A stretch of 64,000 nt of DNA from NCBI RefSeq assembly GCF_018263925.1, contig NZ_JAEVHF010000004.1, positions 62,001 to 126,000 on the forward strand. The letters run 5' to 3'. The first letter of the stretch is position 1; each line of letters starts with the position of its first letter. Below, piece by piece: positions 17,112-25,487 of the stretch. Source of the DNA: Kistimonas asteriae. GTDB lineage: Bacteria > Pseudomonadota > Gammaproteobacteria > Pseudomonadales > Endozoicomonadaceae. A program made the position numbers and the translations under genes. The notes below the pieces were generated by a model. It was given only the letters and a program-made list of their open reading frames with translations, did not search any database and had not been told where the DNA came from.

Positions 17112-18866
17112 ATGACGGTGTGCTCATCAGAAAGTAAGAAGAGTGATACAGCAATGGATACCAGTTTCTGGGATGGCAAGCGCGCCCCGGGCGTACCAGA
17201 CAGCATTAACCCCGATGAGTACAACTCAATTCTGGATGTGTTTAATGAATCCGTCCGGAATAATGCCAGCCGGCCGGCGTTTACCGGCATTGGTCATACC
17301 CTGACATTCAGGGATGTTGATCATTACAGCACCTGCTTTGCAGCGTGGCTGCAGCAGAATACCGACCTGAAGCCAGGGGATCGTATTGCGATACAGATGC
17401 CCAACCTGCTGCAGTTTCCCATTGCTGTTTATGGTGCGTTAAAAGCTGGGTTGGTGATTGTGAACACCAATCCACTCTACACCGCTCGGGAAATGCATCA
17501 TCAGTTTAATGATTCCGGGGCGAAGGTGCTGGTTTGCCTGGACGTGTTTGGTCACCTGGTAGAACAGATTCTGGCAGAGACGCCGATCAAGACCGTCATT
17601 GTCACGAGCCTTGCCGATATGCTGCCCATGCCAAAGCGTTTGCTGGTCAATGCGACGGTGAAGTATGTGAAAAAGATGGTGCCACCCTACGACCTGCCGG
17701 ATGCGCTACGATTCCGCAGCGTACTCAAGCAAGGTGCCAAGGCTCGTTATGTGGCCCCGCCAGCACCGGATTCCGATGATGTTGCCATCCTTCAGTATAC
17801 GGGTGGAACGACAGGTGTCGCCAAAGGCGCCATGCTGACCCATCGGAACATGGTGGCCAACATGCAGCAGTCCAAGGCCATGCTGAAGCAGACGGGGCCG
17901 GATGGTCAACCGCTTCACCGTCCAGGCGAAGAGATCATCGTTGCGCCTCTGCCGCTTTACCACATTTATTCCTTCACGGTGCATTTGATGGCCATGGTGG
18001 AAATGGGTAACCACAGCATCCTGATCGGCAATCCCCGGGATACGGCGACATTTATCAAGATGATTCAGCCCTGGCGTTTCACGGTATTCATTGGGTTGAA
18101 TACACTGTTTGTTAGCCTGATGAATCATGAGAAGTTCAGGGCGTGTGATTTCAGTGGGCTGAAGGTCACCCTGTCCGGTGGCACCGCACTGCCAGCCGAT
18201 ACCGCTGACCGCTGGAAAGAGGTGACCGGAAGTACTGTCTCTGAAGCCTATGGCCTGACGGAGTGTTCTCCGGCCGTGTGCATGAACCCGGCGGGTGATC
18301 TGGTGCAGCAGGGGACTGTCGGTTTGCCGATGCCCAATACTGTACTGATGACCATTGATGCCGACGGGAATGAGACCGCCATCGGTGAGCGTGGGGAGTT
18401 GTGTGTCAAGGGGCCGCAGGTGATGAAGGGCTACTGGCAGCGCGCTGAGGCGACGGCAGAGGTCCTGGATAAGGACGGCTGGCTGAAAACCGGTGATGTG
18501 GCAATTATCCAGCCAGACGGTTTTGTCCGCATTGTTGACCGCCTGAAGGATATGGTCCTGGTTTCCGGTTTCAATGTGTATCCCAATGAAATTGAGGATG
18601 TGGTGTCCCGGCACGAGCTGGTGGAATGTTGTGCCGTCATTGGTGTTCCCCATAGTAAGACCGGTGAAGCAGTGAAGCTTTTTGTTGTGGCACGTGATCA
18701 GTCTTTGACCAAGGAAGTGCTGGATAAGTACTGCCGTGAACAGCTCACGGCGTATAAAGTCCCGAGACTGATTGAGTTCCGTGATGAGCTGCCCATGACG
18801 CCGGTAGGAAAAATTCTGCGAAAAGACCTGCGTGCAGAAGAGCTGGCAAAGTTGCAAGCTGCCTGA
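17112..18866 (+). CDS. fadD: Long-chain fatty acid-CoA ligase
   Basis: 584-residue AMP-forming acyl-CoA synthetase. P-loop-like motif YTGGTTGVAKGAM at 229-241, FACS signature around GWLKTGDVAIIQPDGFVRIVDR, VSGFNVYPNEIED and the C-terminal GKILRK with the catalytic Lys. Activates fatty acids for beta-oxidation or for the adjacent reductase and wax ester synthase. An ATG at 17154 would match the shorter N-terminus of E. coli FadD; I kept 17112 because AAGG lies 7 bases upstream. It follows the wax ester synthase by 124 bases, in which a small hairpin (16994-17009) is followed by TTTCT, so it may have its own promoter. A strong terminator follows. Confidence 0.92.
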   Translation: MTVCSSESKKSDTAMDTSFWDGKRAPGVPDSINPDEYNSILDVFNESVRNNASRPAFTGIGHTLTFRDVDHYSTCFAAWLQQNTDLKPGDRIAIQMPNLLQFPIAVYGALKAGLVIVNTNPLYTAREMHHQFNDSGAKVLVCLDVFGHLVEQILAETPIKTVIVTSLADMLPMPKRLLVNATVKYVKKMVPPYDLPDALRFRSVLKQGAKARYVAPPAPDSDDVAILQYTGGTTGVAKGAMLTHRNMVANMQQSKAMLKQTGPDGQPLHRPGEEIIVAPLPLYHIYSFTVHLMAMVEMGNHSILIGNPRDTATFIKMIQPWRFTVFIGLNTLFVSLMNHEKFRACDFSGLKVTLSGGTALPADTADRWKEVTGSTVSEAYGLTECSPAVCMNPAGDLVQQGTVGLPMPNTVLMTIDADGNETAIGERGELCVKGPQVMKGYWQRAEATAEVLDKDGWLKTGDVAIIQPDGFVRIVDRLKDMVLVSGFNVYPNEIEDVVSRHELVECCAVIGVPHSKTGEAVKLFVVARDQSLTKEVLDKYCREQLTAYKVPRLIEFRDELPMTPVGKILRKDLRAEELAKLQAA

Positions 18867-18882
18867 TTGGAATACTGCCTAT

Positions 18883-18919
18883 AAAAACCACCGACGCTGT
18901 AAGAGTGTCGGTGGTTTTT
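18883..18919. terminator. Bidirectional intrinsic terminator
   Basis: A perfect 13-bp stem, AAAAACCACCGAC (18883-18895) with GTCGGTGGTTTTT (18907-18919), loop 11 bases. The A-run and T-run at the stem ends make it work in both directions, for fadD (plus) and the glutaredoxin-like gene (minus). Confidence 0.92.
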
Positions 18920-18923
18920 GTCT

Positions 18924-19664
18924 TTATAAGCAGTAGGTGCGATTGAGGTAGCGGATGATTTTTTGTGACTCGAATAACTCGGTATCGGTATTCGGATCCA
19001 CCAGATAAGGCACCTGCACATTACCGTGCTCATCAAAAAACTGGCTACGTTTGGTGTCGGGTAAAGGCTTGTAGGCACCCAGGGTAAAGTGGCATTTGGC
19101 AGGGCCAAGGTCGGCGATCTGCTGTTTGCCCAGGTTGATCAGGTGATAGGGGATTTCCAGTTCACATAACCGTTCGCGCACAGGGCGGGAATAGGGGCTT
19201 GATTCAAAACTGTACAGCGTTAGAGGTTGCTCCGGTGCTTGCGAAGGGCGGCAGCGCGTACCTGCATTCAATCGCAGTGTTGAGGCTAGCGTTGAACTGA
19301 TATGGTTCAGTGGGGTTACCCGTACCGGCAGGGGCGGCTTCTCGTCGAGATACTCGGCGTAGAGGTATTCAATGATGCGTTCGGGACCGGTGAGTGTCGT
19401 TTCTGTATTCAAATCAACCAGCAGCGGCGGTTGATGTCCCGCCAGTTTATCCGCAAAGCGTTTGCCGCCTTTAGGGCAGGGCATGATCAATACATTCAGG
19501 TTCAATGCAGTCAGCGCTTCACGTACAGGGCGACAGTTTGAGCAGCCTTCGCGATCGTAAAGCGCGATGGTGAGTTCTGGTTGCCGGGTGGTTCGACTGG
19601 CGGCGGTGCCCTGCCAGAAGCGGGCGCTGGACGCCAGGGTCGAGGAAACGAGATCAAACAGCAT
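18924..19664 (-). CDS. Tandem glutaredoxin/GST-N-domain protein
   Basis: 246 residues from the ATG at 19664, which has a strong AGGAG ribosome binding site. Two thioredoxin-fold GST_N/glutaredoxin modules in a row: the first has a CxxC, Cys41-Ser-Asn-Cys44, in LYDREGCSNCRPVREAL; the second has SPYS in LYSFESSPYSRPVRERL, so it keeps the fold but lacks the redox cysteines. Each ends with a PPLLVD/VPYLVDPNT cis-Pro segment and a RIIEYLY/KIIRYLN helix, so the protein looks like an internal duplication. Related single-chain proteins occur in pseudomonads and chloroplasts. Probably a cytoplasmic thiol-redox protein; partner unknown. Confidence 0.8.
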   Translation of the reverse strand: MLFDLVSSTLASSARFWQGTAASRTTRQPELTIALYDREGCSNCRPVREALTALNLNVLIMPCPKGGKRFADKLAGHQPPLLVDLNTETTLTGPERIIEYLYAEYLDEKPPLPVRVTPLNHISSTLASTLRLNAGTRCRPSQAPEQPLTLYSFESSPYSRPVRERLCELEIPYHLINLGKQQIADLGPAKCHFTLGAYKPLPDTKRSQFFDEHGNVQVPYLVDPNTDTELFESQKIIRYLNRTYCL

Positions 19665-19747
19665 GGTACACTCCTGCCAGGTCATTTTCTGCGTATGGTG
19701 ACAGGAGTTCTTTCCAATGAAAACGGCAGTTTACGATTGTTTTCACG

Positions 19748-19769
19748 ACGCCATGCTGCAGCATGGCGT
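19748..19769. terminator. Perfect 22-base palindrome
   Basis: ACGCCATGCTG at 19748-19758 is followed without spacer by its reverse complement to 19769. It lies 15 bases past the 3' end of the membrane protein gene (19784-20404, minus strand), so it may be a transcription-end hairpin, though no U-tract follows; a protein-binding palindrome for the glutaredoxin-like gene's promoter is the alternative. Confidence 0.45.
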
Positions 19770-19783
19770 GAGTCTGGATGGGC

Positions 19784-20404
19784 TTAGTGTTCCGGTGAGT
19801 TGTACTTGAATTGCGGCATATCCAGTTTGAAGCCAATCGCTGCAATACGAACCAGTACACCTGCCACCAGGGTGATGATCACCGCATAGTCCATGGGTAC
19901 ATGCAGCAGGGATGTCAGTGAGTGATACAGCAGGGCAACCATCAGGGCGATACTGCCGTATATTTCTTTTCTGAACACCAGTGGGACATCGTTACAGAGA
20001 ATATCCCGCAGTACGCCGCCAAAGACCCCTGTCACAACCGCCATGATAGACGCAATGATGATGCCGTGGCCCAAGTCCAGGGTTTTCTGGGTAGCGATAA
20101 TGGCAAAGGTTACCAGGCCGATGGCATCCAGCATCAGGAACAGTTTACGCAGATAGCGGAACACCGGCGCAATAGCAATCGTGACAACCGCCGCAACGCT
20201 GGTAATCACCATATACTCAGGGTGGCCCACCCAGGTTAGCGGATAACTGCCCAGCAAGACGTCACGGACTGAACCGCCGCCCAGTGCCGTGACGCAGGCA
20301 ATAATAATCACGCCAAAGGTATCCATCTGCTTCCGCCCGGCAGAGAGGGCGCCTGTCATGGCTTCGGCAGTGATGCCAATAATATAGAGCGTCAGCAACA
20401 GCAC
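19784..20404 (-). CDS. TRIC/UPF0126-type membrane protein (YicG/YadS-like)
   Basis: 206-residue inner-membrane protein with about seven membrane segments and the two-repeat plan of prokaryotic TRIC cation channels. Repeat 1 has EAMTGALSAGRKQMDTFGV ... TALGGGSVRDVLLG; repeat 2 has DAIGLVTFAIIATQ ... GVFGGVLRDILCNDVP. E. coli relatives YicG/YadS have been linked to glycine transport. The serine transport and deamination genes follow about 700 bases away on the opposite strand, which is suggestive only. Confidence 0.88.
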   Translation of the reverse strand: MLLLTLYIIGITAEAMTGALSAGRKQMDTFGVIIIACVTALGGGSVRDVLLGSYPLTWVGHPEYMVITSVAAVVTIAIAPVFRYLRKLFLMLDAIGLVTFAIIATQKTLDLGHGIIIASIMAVVTGVFGGVLRDILCNDVPLVFRKEIYGSIALMVALLYHSLTSLLHVPMDYAVIITLVAGVLVRIAAIGFKLDMPQFKYNSPEH

Positions 20405-20675
20405 GTGCGATCTCCTGCTATTGTCGTTTCAATAAGGTTGGAATTGGGTATCCGGACACCGGCTCTTCTAATGGCAATGTACGGGGCTGTTTTGTTCAGC
20501 TTCTGTTCACATCGCGTTTGGTAGCCTGTAAAGGCGTGTTGCCGGTTGTTGCTCAGGAAGGTGTGAATGCCTGCTGTACCTGAGTTATGCGTGATTGTAG
20601 GGAGGTGCTAGGCAAAACCCCATACGCATTTTTCCGGTGCTGAGCTATGGTTTAGGCGGGTTGAGTGCTTTTTGA
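20405..20675. other. Intergenic region, nothing recognised
   Basis: This part of the gap between the divergent TRIC-type gene and the sdaC control region shows no open frame or strong secondary structure I can support. It must contain the promoter of the TRIC-type gene. Confidence 0.4.
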
Positions 20676-20720
20676 TCAACTGAAGTTGAGTGTGTGTGGG
20701 TTAAGTTGACAAGTTCAACT
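20676..20720. promoter_or_regulatory. Four-copy operator cluster upstream of sdaC
   Basis: Two inverted repeats built from one hexamer. Site 1: TCAACT-GA-AGTTGA (20676-20689). Site 2: AGTTGA-CAAGT-TCAACT (20704-20720). They end 17 bases before the -35 box of the sdaC promoter, the position expected for an activator or a repressor acting from upstream. The binding protein is unknown. Confidence 0.5.
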
Positions 20721-20737
20721 CAAGTTTAATTTTTGCG

Positions 20738-20765
20738 TTGACATTTGCAGCTTGCAGGATAAACT
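20738..20765 (+). promoter_or_regulatory. Sigma-70 promoter of sdaC-sdaA
   Basis: A perfect -35 box TTGACA (20738-20743), 16-base spacer and -10 box TAAACT (20760-20765, four of six consensus bases). Transcription would start near 20772, leaving an untranslated leader of about 330 bases before sdaC. Confidence 0.55.
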
Positions 20766-20771
20766 AGCCCA

Positions 20772-21104
20772 CGTTCACAAACCTTTACGGTTTCTCTCTC
20801 CTGATCGCAGTGCAAGGGGCTGTACTGCGATCAAATTTTCTCCCTTCAGAACTTTTTTTCGTTTCCTTATAACCTCTATTTCGGTATGTACGACTGTTCT
20901 AGTCTGTGTTGAAAATGCAACGCGCGCGACAGTAATCATAAAATCCGGCAAAAAAAAGAGGACTAAATCAATACTTTGATTGAACGAAATCCGTACAGTC
21001 AGCGGCCTGAATTTTGCCCCCGGACATGCCGCTAGCCCCTCTATGCGCATGCCGGTTTCCCCTCGAAAAGTTACAGGCATTAATTGCCTGCGGAGAGAGA
21101 TTGC
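20772..21104 (+). promoter_or_regulatory. Long structured 5' leader of sdaC
   Basis: About 330 untranslated bases with several hairpins: an attenuator-like stem at 20802-20833; a CATGC/GCATG stem within about 21022-21057; and CAGGCA-TTAAT-TGCCTG (21074-21090) whose 3' arm ends one base before the GGAGAG ribosome binding site. The set could let the RNA control both transcription and translation. I could not match it to a known riboswitch class from memory. Confidence 0.4.
20802..20833 (+). terminator. Attenuator-like hairpin in sdaC leader
   Basis: A perfect 10-bp stem, TGATCGCAGT (20802-20811) with ACTGCGATCA (20824-20833) and a 12-base loop, is followed by AATTTTCT. It starts about 30 bases after the predicted transcription start and resembles a weak intrinsic terminator. 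Confidence 0.45.
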
Positions 21105-22388
21105 ATGGCCCAACAGGATGTCGTTCAAGGTTACGCCGCTTCCGGCGCCGAAAGCGCGAAAAGCTGGACCAAACGTGATACAGAATGGACGCTGGCACTC
21201 TTCGGCACCGCTATCGGCGCCGGTGTACTGTTTCTGCCTATCAATGCCGGTCTCGGTGGCATCTGGCCTCTGATCGCAATGACTCTGCTGATTGGCCCCA
21301 TGACTTTCCTGGCTCACCGAGGCCTGACCCGTTTCGTGCTGTCTGGCAGCAAGCGTGACGGTGACATCACTGACGTGGTTGAAGAACACTTCGGTCCCAA
21401 AGCCGGTTCCATCATCACCTTCGGCTACTTTATGGCGATCTTCCCGATCCTCATGATCTACGGCATCGGTATCACCAATACCGTGGGCAGCCTGATTGAA
21501 CACCAGCTGCACATGCCGGTTCCGCCTCGCTGGTTGCTGAGCCTGGTGCTGGTCGGTGGTCTGGTAGCGGTTATGAACTGTGGTCAGAACCTGATCCTGA
21601 AAGTAACCAATGCGATCGTGTATCCGCTGATTGCGATCCTGTTCGGTGTTTCCCTGTACCTGATCCCGCAGTGGACCGGTGCCCAGTTTGATGCACCTGT
21701 GACTGTTGATAGCTTCTTTAAGACCATCTTCCTGACCATTCCGGTACTGGTCTTTGCCTTTAACCACTCTCCGGCCATCTCTTCCTTTGCGCAGACTTAC
21801 CGCAAAGAACTGGGCGATGCCGCCGAGCCTCAGGCCAGCAAGACCCTGAAGCGTACCGCGCTGGTTCTGGTGGGTTTCACCATGCTGTTTGTCTACAGCT
21901 GTGTACTGACTCTGTCTCCAGAACAGCTGCTGGCTGCCAAAGCTGCCAACCTGCCTATCCTGTCCGTCTTCGCTCAGACCGGTAATGCAGGCCTGTTCGG
22001 CTGGCTGGCGCAGATTGTTGCGATCGTTGCGATCACTTCTTCCTTCTTCGGCCACTACATGGGTACCCGTGAAGGCCTGAACGGTCTGTTAATCAAACGC
22101 ATCAAGGGTAAGAACCCGAATGCTAAGGTTGATGTCAAGAAGCTGGATCGTTTCACCATGGCCTTTATCACTCTGGTTGTCTGGGCGGTTGCCTACTTCA
22201 ACGTGAGCGTGATGGGTATGATCGAATCCATGGTTGCACCGATCATTGCCATGATCCTGTTCATCATGCCGGTTTACGCGGCCAAGAAAATCCCGGCCAT
22301 GCGCAAGTATGACTCTGCCTGGAACATCTTCACCGCAGTGATGGGTACCATCGCGATCACTGGTTTCATCGCTTCTCAGCTGCTGTAA
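21105..22388 (+). CDS. sdaC: Serine transporter SdaC-like (HAAAP family)
   Basis: 427-residue inner-membrane amino acid permease of the hydroxy/aromatic amino acid family, about 11 membrane segments. Typical opening: W-T-K-R-DTEWTLALFGTAIGAGVLFLPINAG (unwound first helix, GTAIGAG), then ITFGYFMAIFPILMIYG and FAFNHSPAISSFAQ. Start at ATG 21105 with GGAGAGAG upstream. Codon use is strongly biased, suggesting high expression. Followed by a large hairpin and the L-serine deaminase gene, so the pair imports serine (proton symport in E. coli) and breaks it to pyruvate and ammonia. Confidence 0.92.
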   Translation: MAQQDVVQGYAASGAESAKSWTKRDTEWTLALFGTAIGAGVLFLPINAGLGGIWPLIAMTLLIGPMTFLAHRGLTRFVLSGSKRDGDITDVVEEHFGPKAGSIITFGYFMAIFPILMIYGIGITNTVGSLIEHQLHMPVPPRWLLSLVLVGGLVAVMNCGQNLILKVTNAIVYPLIAILFGVSLYLIPQWTGAQFDAPVTVDSFFKTIFLTIPVLVFAFNHSPAISSFAQTYRKELGDAAEPQASKTLKRTALVLVGFTMLFVYSCVLTLSPEQLLAAKAANLPILSVFAQTGNAGLFGWLAQIVAIVAITSSFFGHYMGTREGLNGLLIKRIKGKNPNAKVDVKKLDRFTMAFITLVVWAVAYFNVSVMGMIESMVAPIIAMILFIMPVYAAKKIPAMRKYDSAWNIFTAVMGTIAITGFIASQLL

Positions 22389-22395
22389 TTCTTTG

Positions 22396-22423
22396 CCGCT
22401 ATCCCGGGCTCCCGGGATAGCGG
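22396..22423 (+). terminator. Strong hairpin between sdaC and sdaA
   Basis: A perfect 13-bp GC-rich inverted repeat, CCGCTATCCCGGG (22396-22408) and its complement at 22411-22423, separated by CT. ATCTTTC follows, a poor U-tract, so partial termination or 3'-end protection of sdaC mRNA is likely rather than a full stop. Confidence 0.6.
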
Positions 22424-22520
22424 ATCTTTCAGGAATATTGTGGTCTCCCACACTGTTCCCTGCCGCTTTAAACCGGCAGACTGCCCTCTTCATTGACCTG
22501 GTAAGCATCCCCTCATAACT

Positions 22521-23933
22521 ATGACACTCAGTATCTTTGATATTTTCAAAATCGGTATCGGTCCTTCCAGTTCCCACACTGTTGGTCCGATGTGGGCTGG
22601 TCATCGGTTTCTGTCTGATCTGCGCGAGAAAGGCCTGCTGGATACGATCGCTTCTGTGCGTGTCGGTCTGTATGGCTCCCTGGCGCTGACCGGTGTCGGT
22701 CATGGTACTGACAAGGCGACCTTGCTGGGTCTGGCGGGTCTTCGTCCGGATACCATCAATCCTGACGAGGCCGACAAGATTTACGAACAGATCAAGGACA
22801 GCGGTACGCTGAACCTGGCGGGTGAGCGTGAGATTGCCTACAACTACGACACCCAGATGATTTTCCACTACGGCGAAACCCTGCCTGAGCACCCCAATGC
22901 CATGCGCATCTATGCGTCTGACGCGAACGGCATTGTTGTGTATTACAAGACTTACCTGTCTGTTGGCGGTGGCTTTGTTGTCTGTGCGGATGAGTTCAAC
23001 GACAAGAACAAGCAGAACGGTACAGAGGCCCCGGTCAGTGGTGCGCCGGCTGTTCCTTATCCGTTCAAGAATGCGGCTGAAATGCTGGAACTGTGCCAAG
23101 AGCACAACATGACTATCGCGGAACTGGCGCTGGAAAATGAAAAAGCGCTGGCCGGTGGTGACATGGCGCTGGTTAACGAGCGTATCGACGCCATCTGGGA
23201 TGTCATGCGTAACTGCATCGATCGCGGTATGCGGATGGAAGGTATTCTGCCTGTCAGCGGTATCAAGCGTCGTGCCTCCATGACTCACAAGACCCTGATG
23301 TCCAATCCGGAAGCCATGCTGACCGATCACTTTGTCATCATGGACTGGGTGACCCTGTTCGCGATGGCGGTCAATGAAGAAAACGCTTGCGGTGGTCGCG
23401 TGGTGACGGCACCAACTAACGGTGCGGCCGGTGTTATCCCCGCGGTAATCGCGTACTACACCCGTTTCACCAAAGGTGCGGACCAGAAGGGCGTTCGTGA
23501 CTTCCTGGCCACTGCCGGTGCCATCGGCATGCTGTACAAGATGAATGCGTCTATCTCTGGTGCTGAAGCCGGTTGCCAGGCGGAAGTGGGCAGTGCCTGC
23601 TCCATGGCAGCGGGTGCACTGGCGGCTGTACTGGGCGGTAATATTCACCAAGTCGAGAATGCTGCTGAGATCGGCATGGAGCACAACCTGGGCATGACCT
23701 GCGACCCGATTGCCGGTCTGGTACAGGTACCCTGCATCGAGCGTAACGGCATGGCGGCGATCAAGGCGATCACGGCTACCCGTATGGCGCTACGTGGTGA
23801 CGGTAGCCATGAAGTATCCCTGGATAGTGTTATCGAGACCATGTACCGCACGGGGCTGGATATCCAAGCCAAGTACCGTGAAACCTCTCTGGGTGGTCTA
23901 GCACTTTACGCAAAAAAGCAGCAAGTAGCCTGA
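22521..23933 (+). CDS. sdaA: L-serine ammonia-lyase, iron-sulfur type
   Basis: 470-residue single-chain L-serine dehydratase (type 2, beta domain then alpha domain) that converts L-serine to pyruvate and ammonia with a [4Fe-4S] cluster. Seen: [21 protein letters not shown] at the N-terminus, the three cluster cysteines in [20 protein letters not shown] and VPCIERN, and [18 protein letters not shown]. Length is close to that of E. coli SdaA/SdaB. Downstream of sdaC by 132 bases and probably on the same transcript. Confidence 0.96.
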   Translation: MTLSIFDIFKIGIGPSSSHTVGPMWAGHRFLSDLREKGLLDTIASVRVGLYGSLALTGVGHGTDKATLLGLAGLRPDTINPDEADKIYEQIKDSGTLNLAGEREIAYNYDTQMIFHYGETLPEHPNAMRIYASDANGIVVYYKTYLSVGGGFVVCADEFNDKNKQNGTEAPVSGAPAVPYPFKNAAEMLELCQEHNMTIAELALENEKALAGGDMALVNERIDAIWDVMRNCIDRGMRMEGILPVSGIKRRASMTHKTLMSNPEAMLTDHFVIMDWVTLFAMAVNEENACGGRVVTAPTNGAAGVIPAVIAYYTRFTKGADQKGVRDFLATAGAIGMLYKMNASISGAEAGCQAEVGSACSMAAGALAAVLGGNIHQVENAAEIGMEHNLGMTCDPIAGLVQVPCIERNGMAAIKAITATRMALRGDGSHEVSLDSVIETMYRTGLDIQAKYRETSLGGLALYAKKQQVA

Positions 23934-23953
23934 TAGAAGGTTAGGATGTTCTA

Positions 23954-23980
23954 CAAAGCCCCGCGATACGCGGGGCTTTG
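23954..23980 (+). terminator. Intrinsic terminator after sdaA
   Basis: A perfect 12-bp stem, CAAAGCCCCGCG (23954-23965), loop ATA, complement 23969-23980, followed by TGTTTTAT. Ends the sdaC-sdaA unit. Confidence 0.92.
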
Positions 23981-24016
23981 TGTTTTATGGACATCGTCCA
24001 ATCATTCTGACGCTTC

Positions 24017-25144
24017 TTAGTAAGTTCTATTTTCTATAAACCGATTCGGTGATATTGATGCAAGGATGTCAGAAGAAAAACTGCTTGCCGGCCTTGCACC
24101 CGTGATGAGTACTGCAGCCAGCTGTGAAATGGCTGGTGCTGTCTGAATACCGTATCCCCCTTGTCCTGCCAGCCAGAAGAAACCGTCTGCATCGGGTGCA
24201 AAACCAACCACAGGCGTATTGTCGGGTGCAAACGAGCGAAGGCCTGCCCAGCTACCTTCAATGCGCGATACGGGAAAATCCACAGCCTGCTCAAATCGGT
24301 GCAGGCCCTCTGCCAGCACTAAATCATCCACATAGGCATCCATGGGTTCGACGGGATCTTCATCGGCAGGTGATACAAGCAACCGACCGGTTTCCGGCTT
24401 GCAGTACCAGGTATCATTGACGTTGCCGAAGATGGGCCAATCACTGGCATGGTAATGTGCTGGTTCAGGGAGTATCGCGATACTGCGCCGTTTGGGCACA
24501 ATGCCTGCCGGCTTCACGCCGGCCATGCGGGCAACCGGGTCTGCCCAGGCGCCCGCAGCGTTAACAATCACAGGGGCTGTGTAGGCATGGCGATCCGTTT
24601 CAAGCTGCCATAGATTGTGAGTACGTTTTATGGTTTTTACGCGTTCACGGACGTTTAGCTCAGCGCCTGACATTTTAGCCATCCGTAACCAGCCCTGATG
24701 CAATGCCGCCACATCAATATCCGCCGCAGCGGCCTCATAAGCTGCCATATGAACGGCATCCGGCTTCAGGGCGGGAATCATTGCCTGGGCTTCTTCTGCC
24801 GTGACGGCTGTTAATCCCTCAGCCTGCTGCATGAGCGTTTTAATGTCATCGCAATTGTTTTCAGCTGCAGTAAAAAGACAGCCTCGTGTGTGAAGCAGAG
24901 CATGGCTGTTTAATCCCTCAGGCGGATGCTCAAGGTACGACCGGCTGATGCGAGTCAGCGCACGGATGGTGGTGTTGCCGTAGTTCTGTATCAGGACCGC
25001 CGCTGAACGTCCGGTTGAGTGATAACCGGGGTGGTCTTCTGCTTCCAGGATGATGACTTTTCTGTCGCCTGCGATCATGGCTGCCAGTCCAGCGCCGGCG
25101 ATGCCTGCGCCAATAATGATAATGTCAGCGTGTTGTTTGGGCAT
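24017..25144 (-). CDS. FAD-dependent D-amino acid dehydrogenase-like protein (DauA relative)
   Basis: DAO-family flavoenzyme, 375 residues from the ATG at 25144 (an ATG at 25156 directly abuts its possible ribosome binding site, so is less likely). FAD-binding GAGIAG near the N-terminus, HPGYHSTGRSAA, NAAGAWAD, KPETGRLLVSPADEDPVEP, WAGLRSFAPDNTPVVGF and GQGGYGIQTAPA follow the D-arginine dehydrogenase (DauA) of Pseudomonas aeruginosa segment by segment. From my memory of DauA, its His48 is Val here and the charge-selecting Glu87 is Cys, while Tyr53 and the Arg of WAGLRSF are kept. So the fold and chemistry (oxidative deamination of a D-amino acid or related imino acid) are likely but the substrate is probably not D-arginine. 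No dauB lies beside it. Confidence 0.82.
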   Translation of the reverse strand: MPKQHADIIIIGAGIAGAGLAAMIAGDRKVIILEAEDHPGYHSTGRSAAVLIQNYGNTTIRALTRISRSYLEHPPEGLNSHALLHTRGCLFTAAENNCDDIKTLMQQAEGLTAVTAEEAQAMIPALKPDAVHMAAYEAAAADIDVAALHQGWLRMAKMSGAELNVRERVKTIKRTHNLWQLETDRHAYTAPVIVNAAGAWADPVARMAGVKPAGIVPKRRSIAILPEPAHYHASDWPIFGNVNDTWYCKPETGRLLVSPADEDPVEPMDAYVDDLVLAEGLHRFEQAVDFPVSRIEGSWAGLRSFAPDNTPVVGFAPDADGFFWLAGQGGYGIQTAPAISQLAAVLITGARPASSFSSDILASISPNRFIENRTY

Positions 25145-25487
25145 GACCGGCTTCATCCTGCAACCATTCTAGCGTGATTATTACAGTCGTTTGTCTTCAG
25201 GCGCGAGATATAAATAGAACAGCAGAGGGGAAGACGCAATAGCGAATCCATTAATGTCGCAGCGTTGGCATAAGTGGATCAATGATTCACGGTTATTTCA
25301 ACCTGAATTCTGCCCGGGACTGGCTGTTTTATGCTGGGTGTGTTCGAGGGATGGAGCATCCTGCTCTGGTTGGTGATTGTCAGGAAGAAAATATGCAGTT
25401 AGTGGCAGGTTGATTTTGTCGTTTCATAGGATGGGCTTGTAGCCATTTTACGGAATCATTAATGGGGGATGGTACGTCATAGTATTC
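25145..25487. other. Intergenic region, nothing recognised
   Basis: About 340 bases separating the flavoprotein gene start from the heptamer array behind the LysR gene. I see no coding frame with a ribosome binding site and no strong hairpin. It must carry the promoter of the flavoprotein gene. Confidence 0.4.

Noticed and set aside
17706..18857. 383-codon minus-strand frame opposite fadD.
   Set aside because: Antisense shadow of a certain gene; His/Gln/Arg-rich product.
20752..20979. 75-codon plus-strand frame in the sdaC leader, considered as a small protein or leader peptide.
   Set aside because: Starts inside the promoter -10 region, has no ribosome binding site, and its composition (basic tail, mixed Cys/Phe) looks like chance; no run of Ser codons.
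20775..23684. Very long minus-strand frames opposite sdaC and sdaA (426 and 531 codons).
   Set aside because: They mirror the biased codon use of two certain genes and give Gln/His/Arg-rich nonsense proteins; no homology to anything known.
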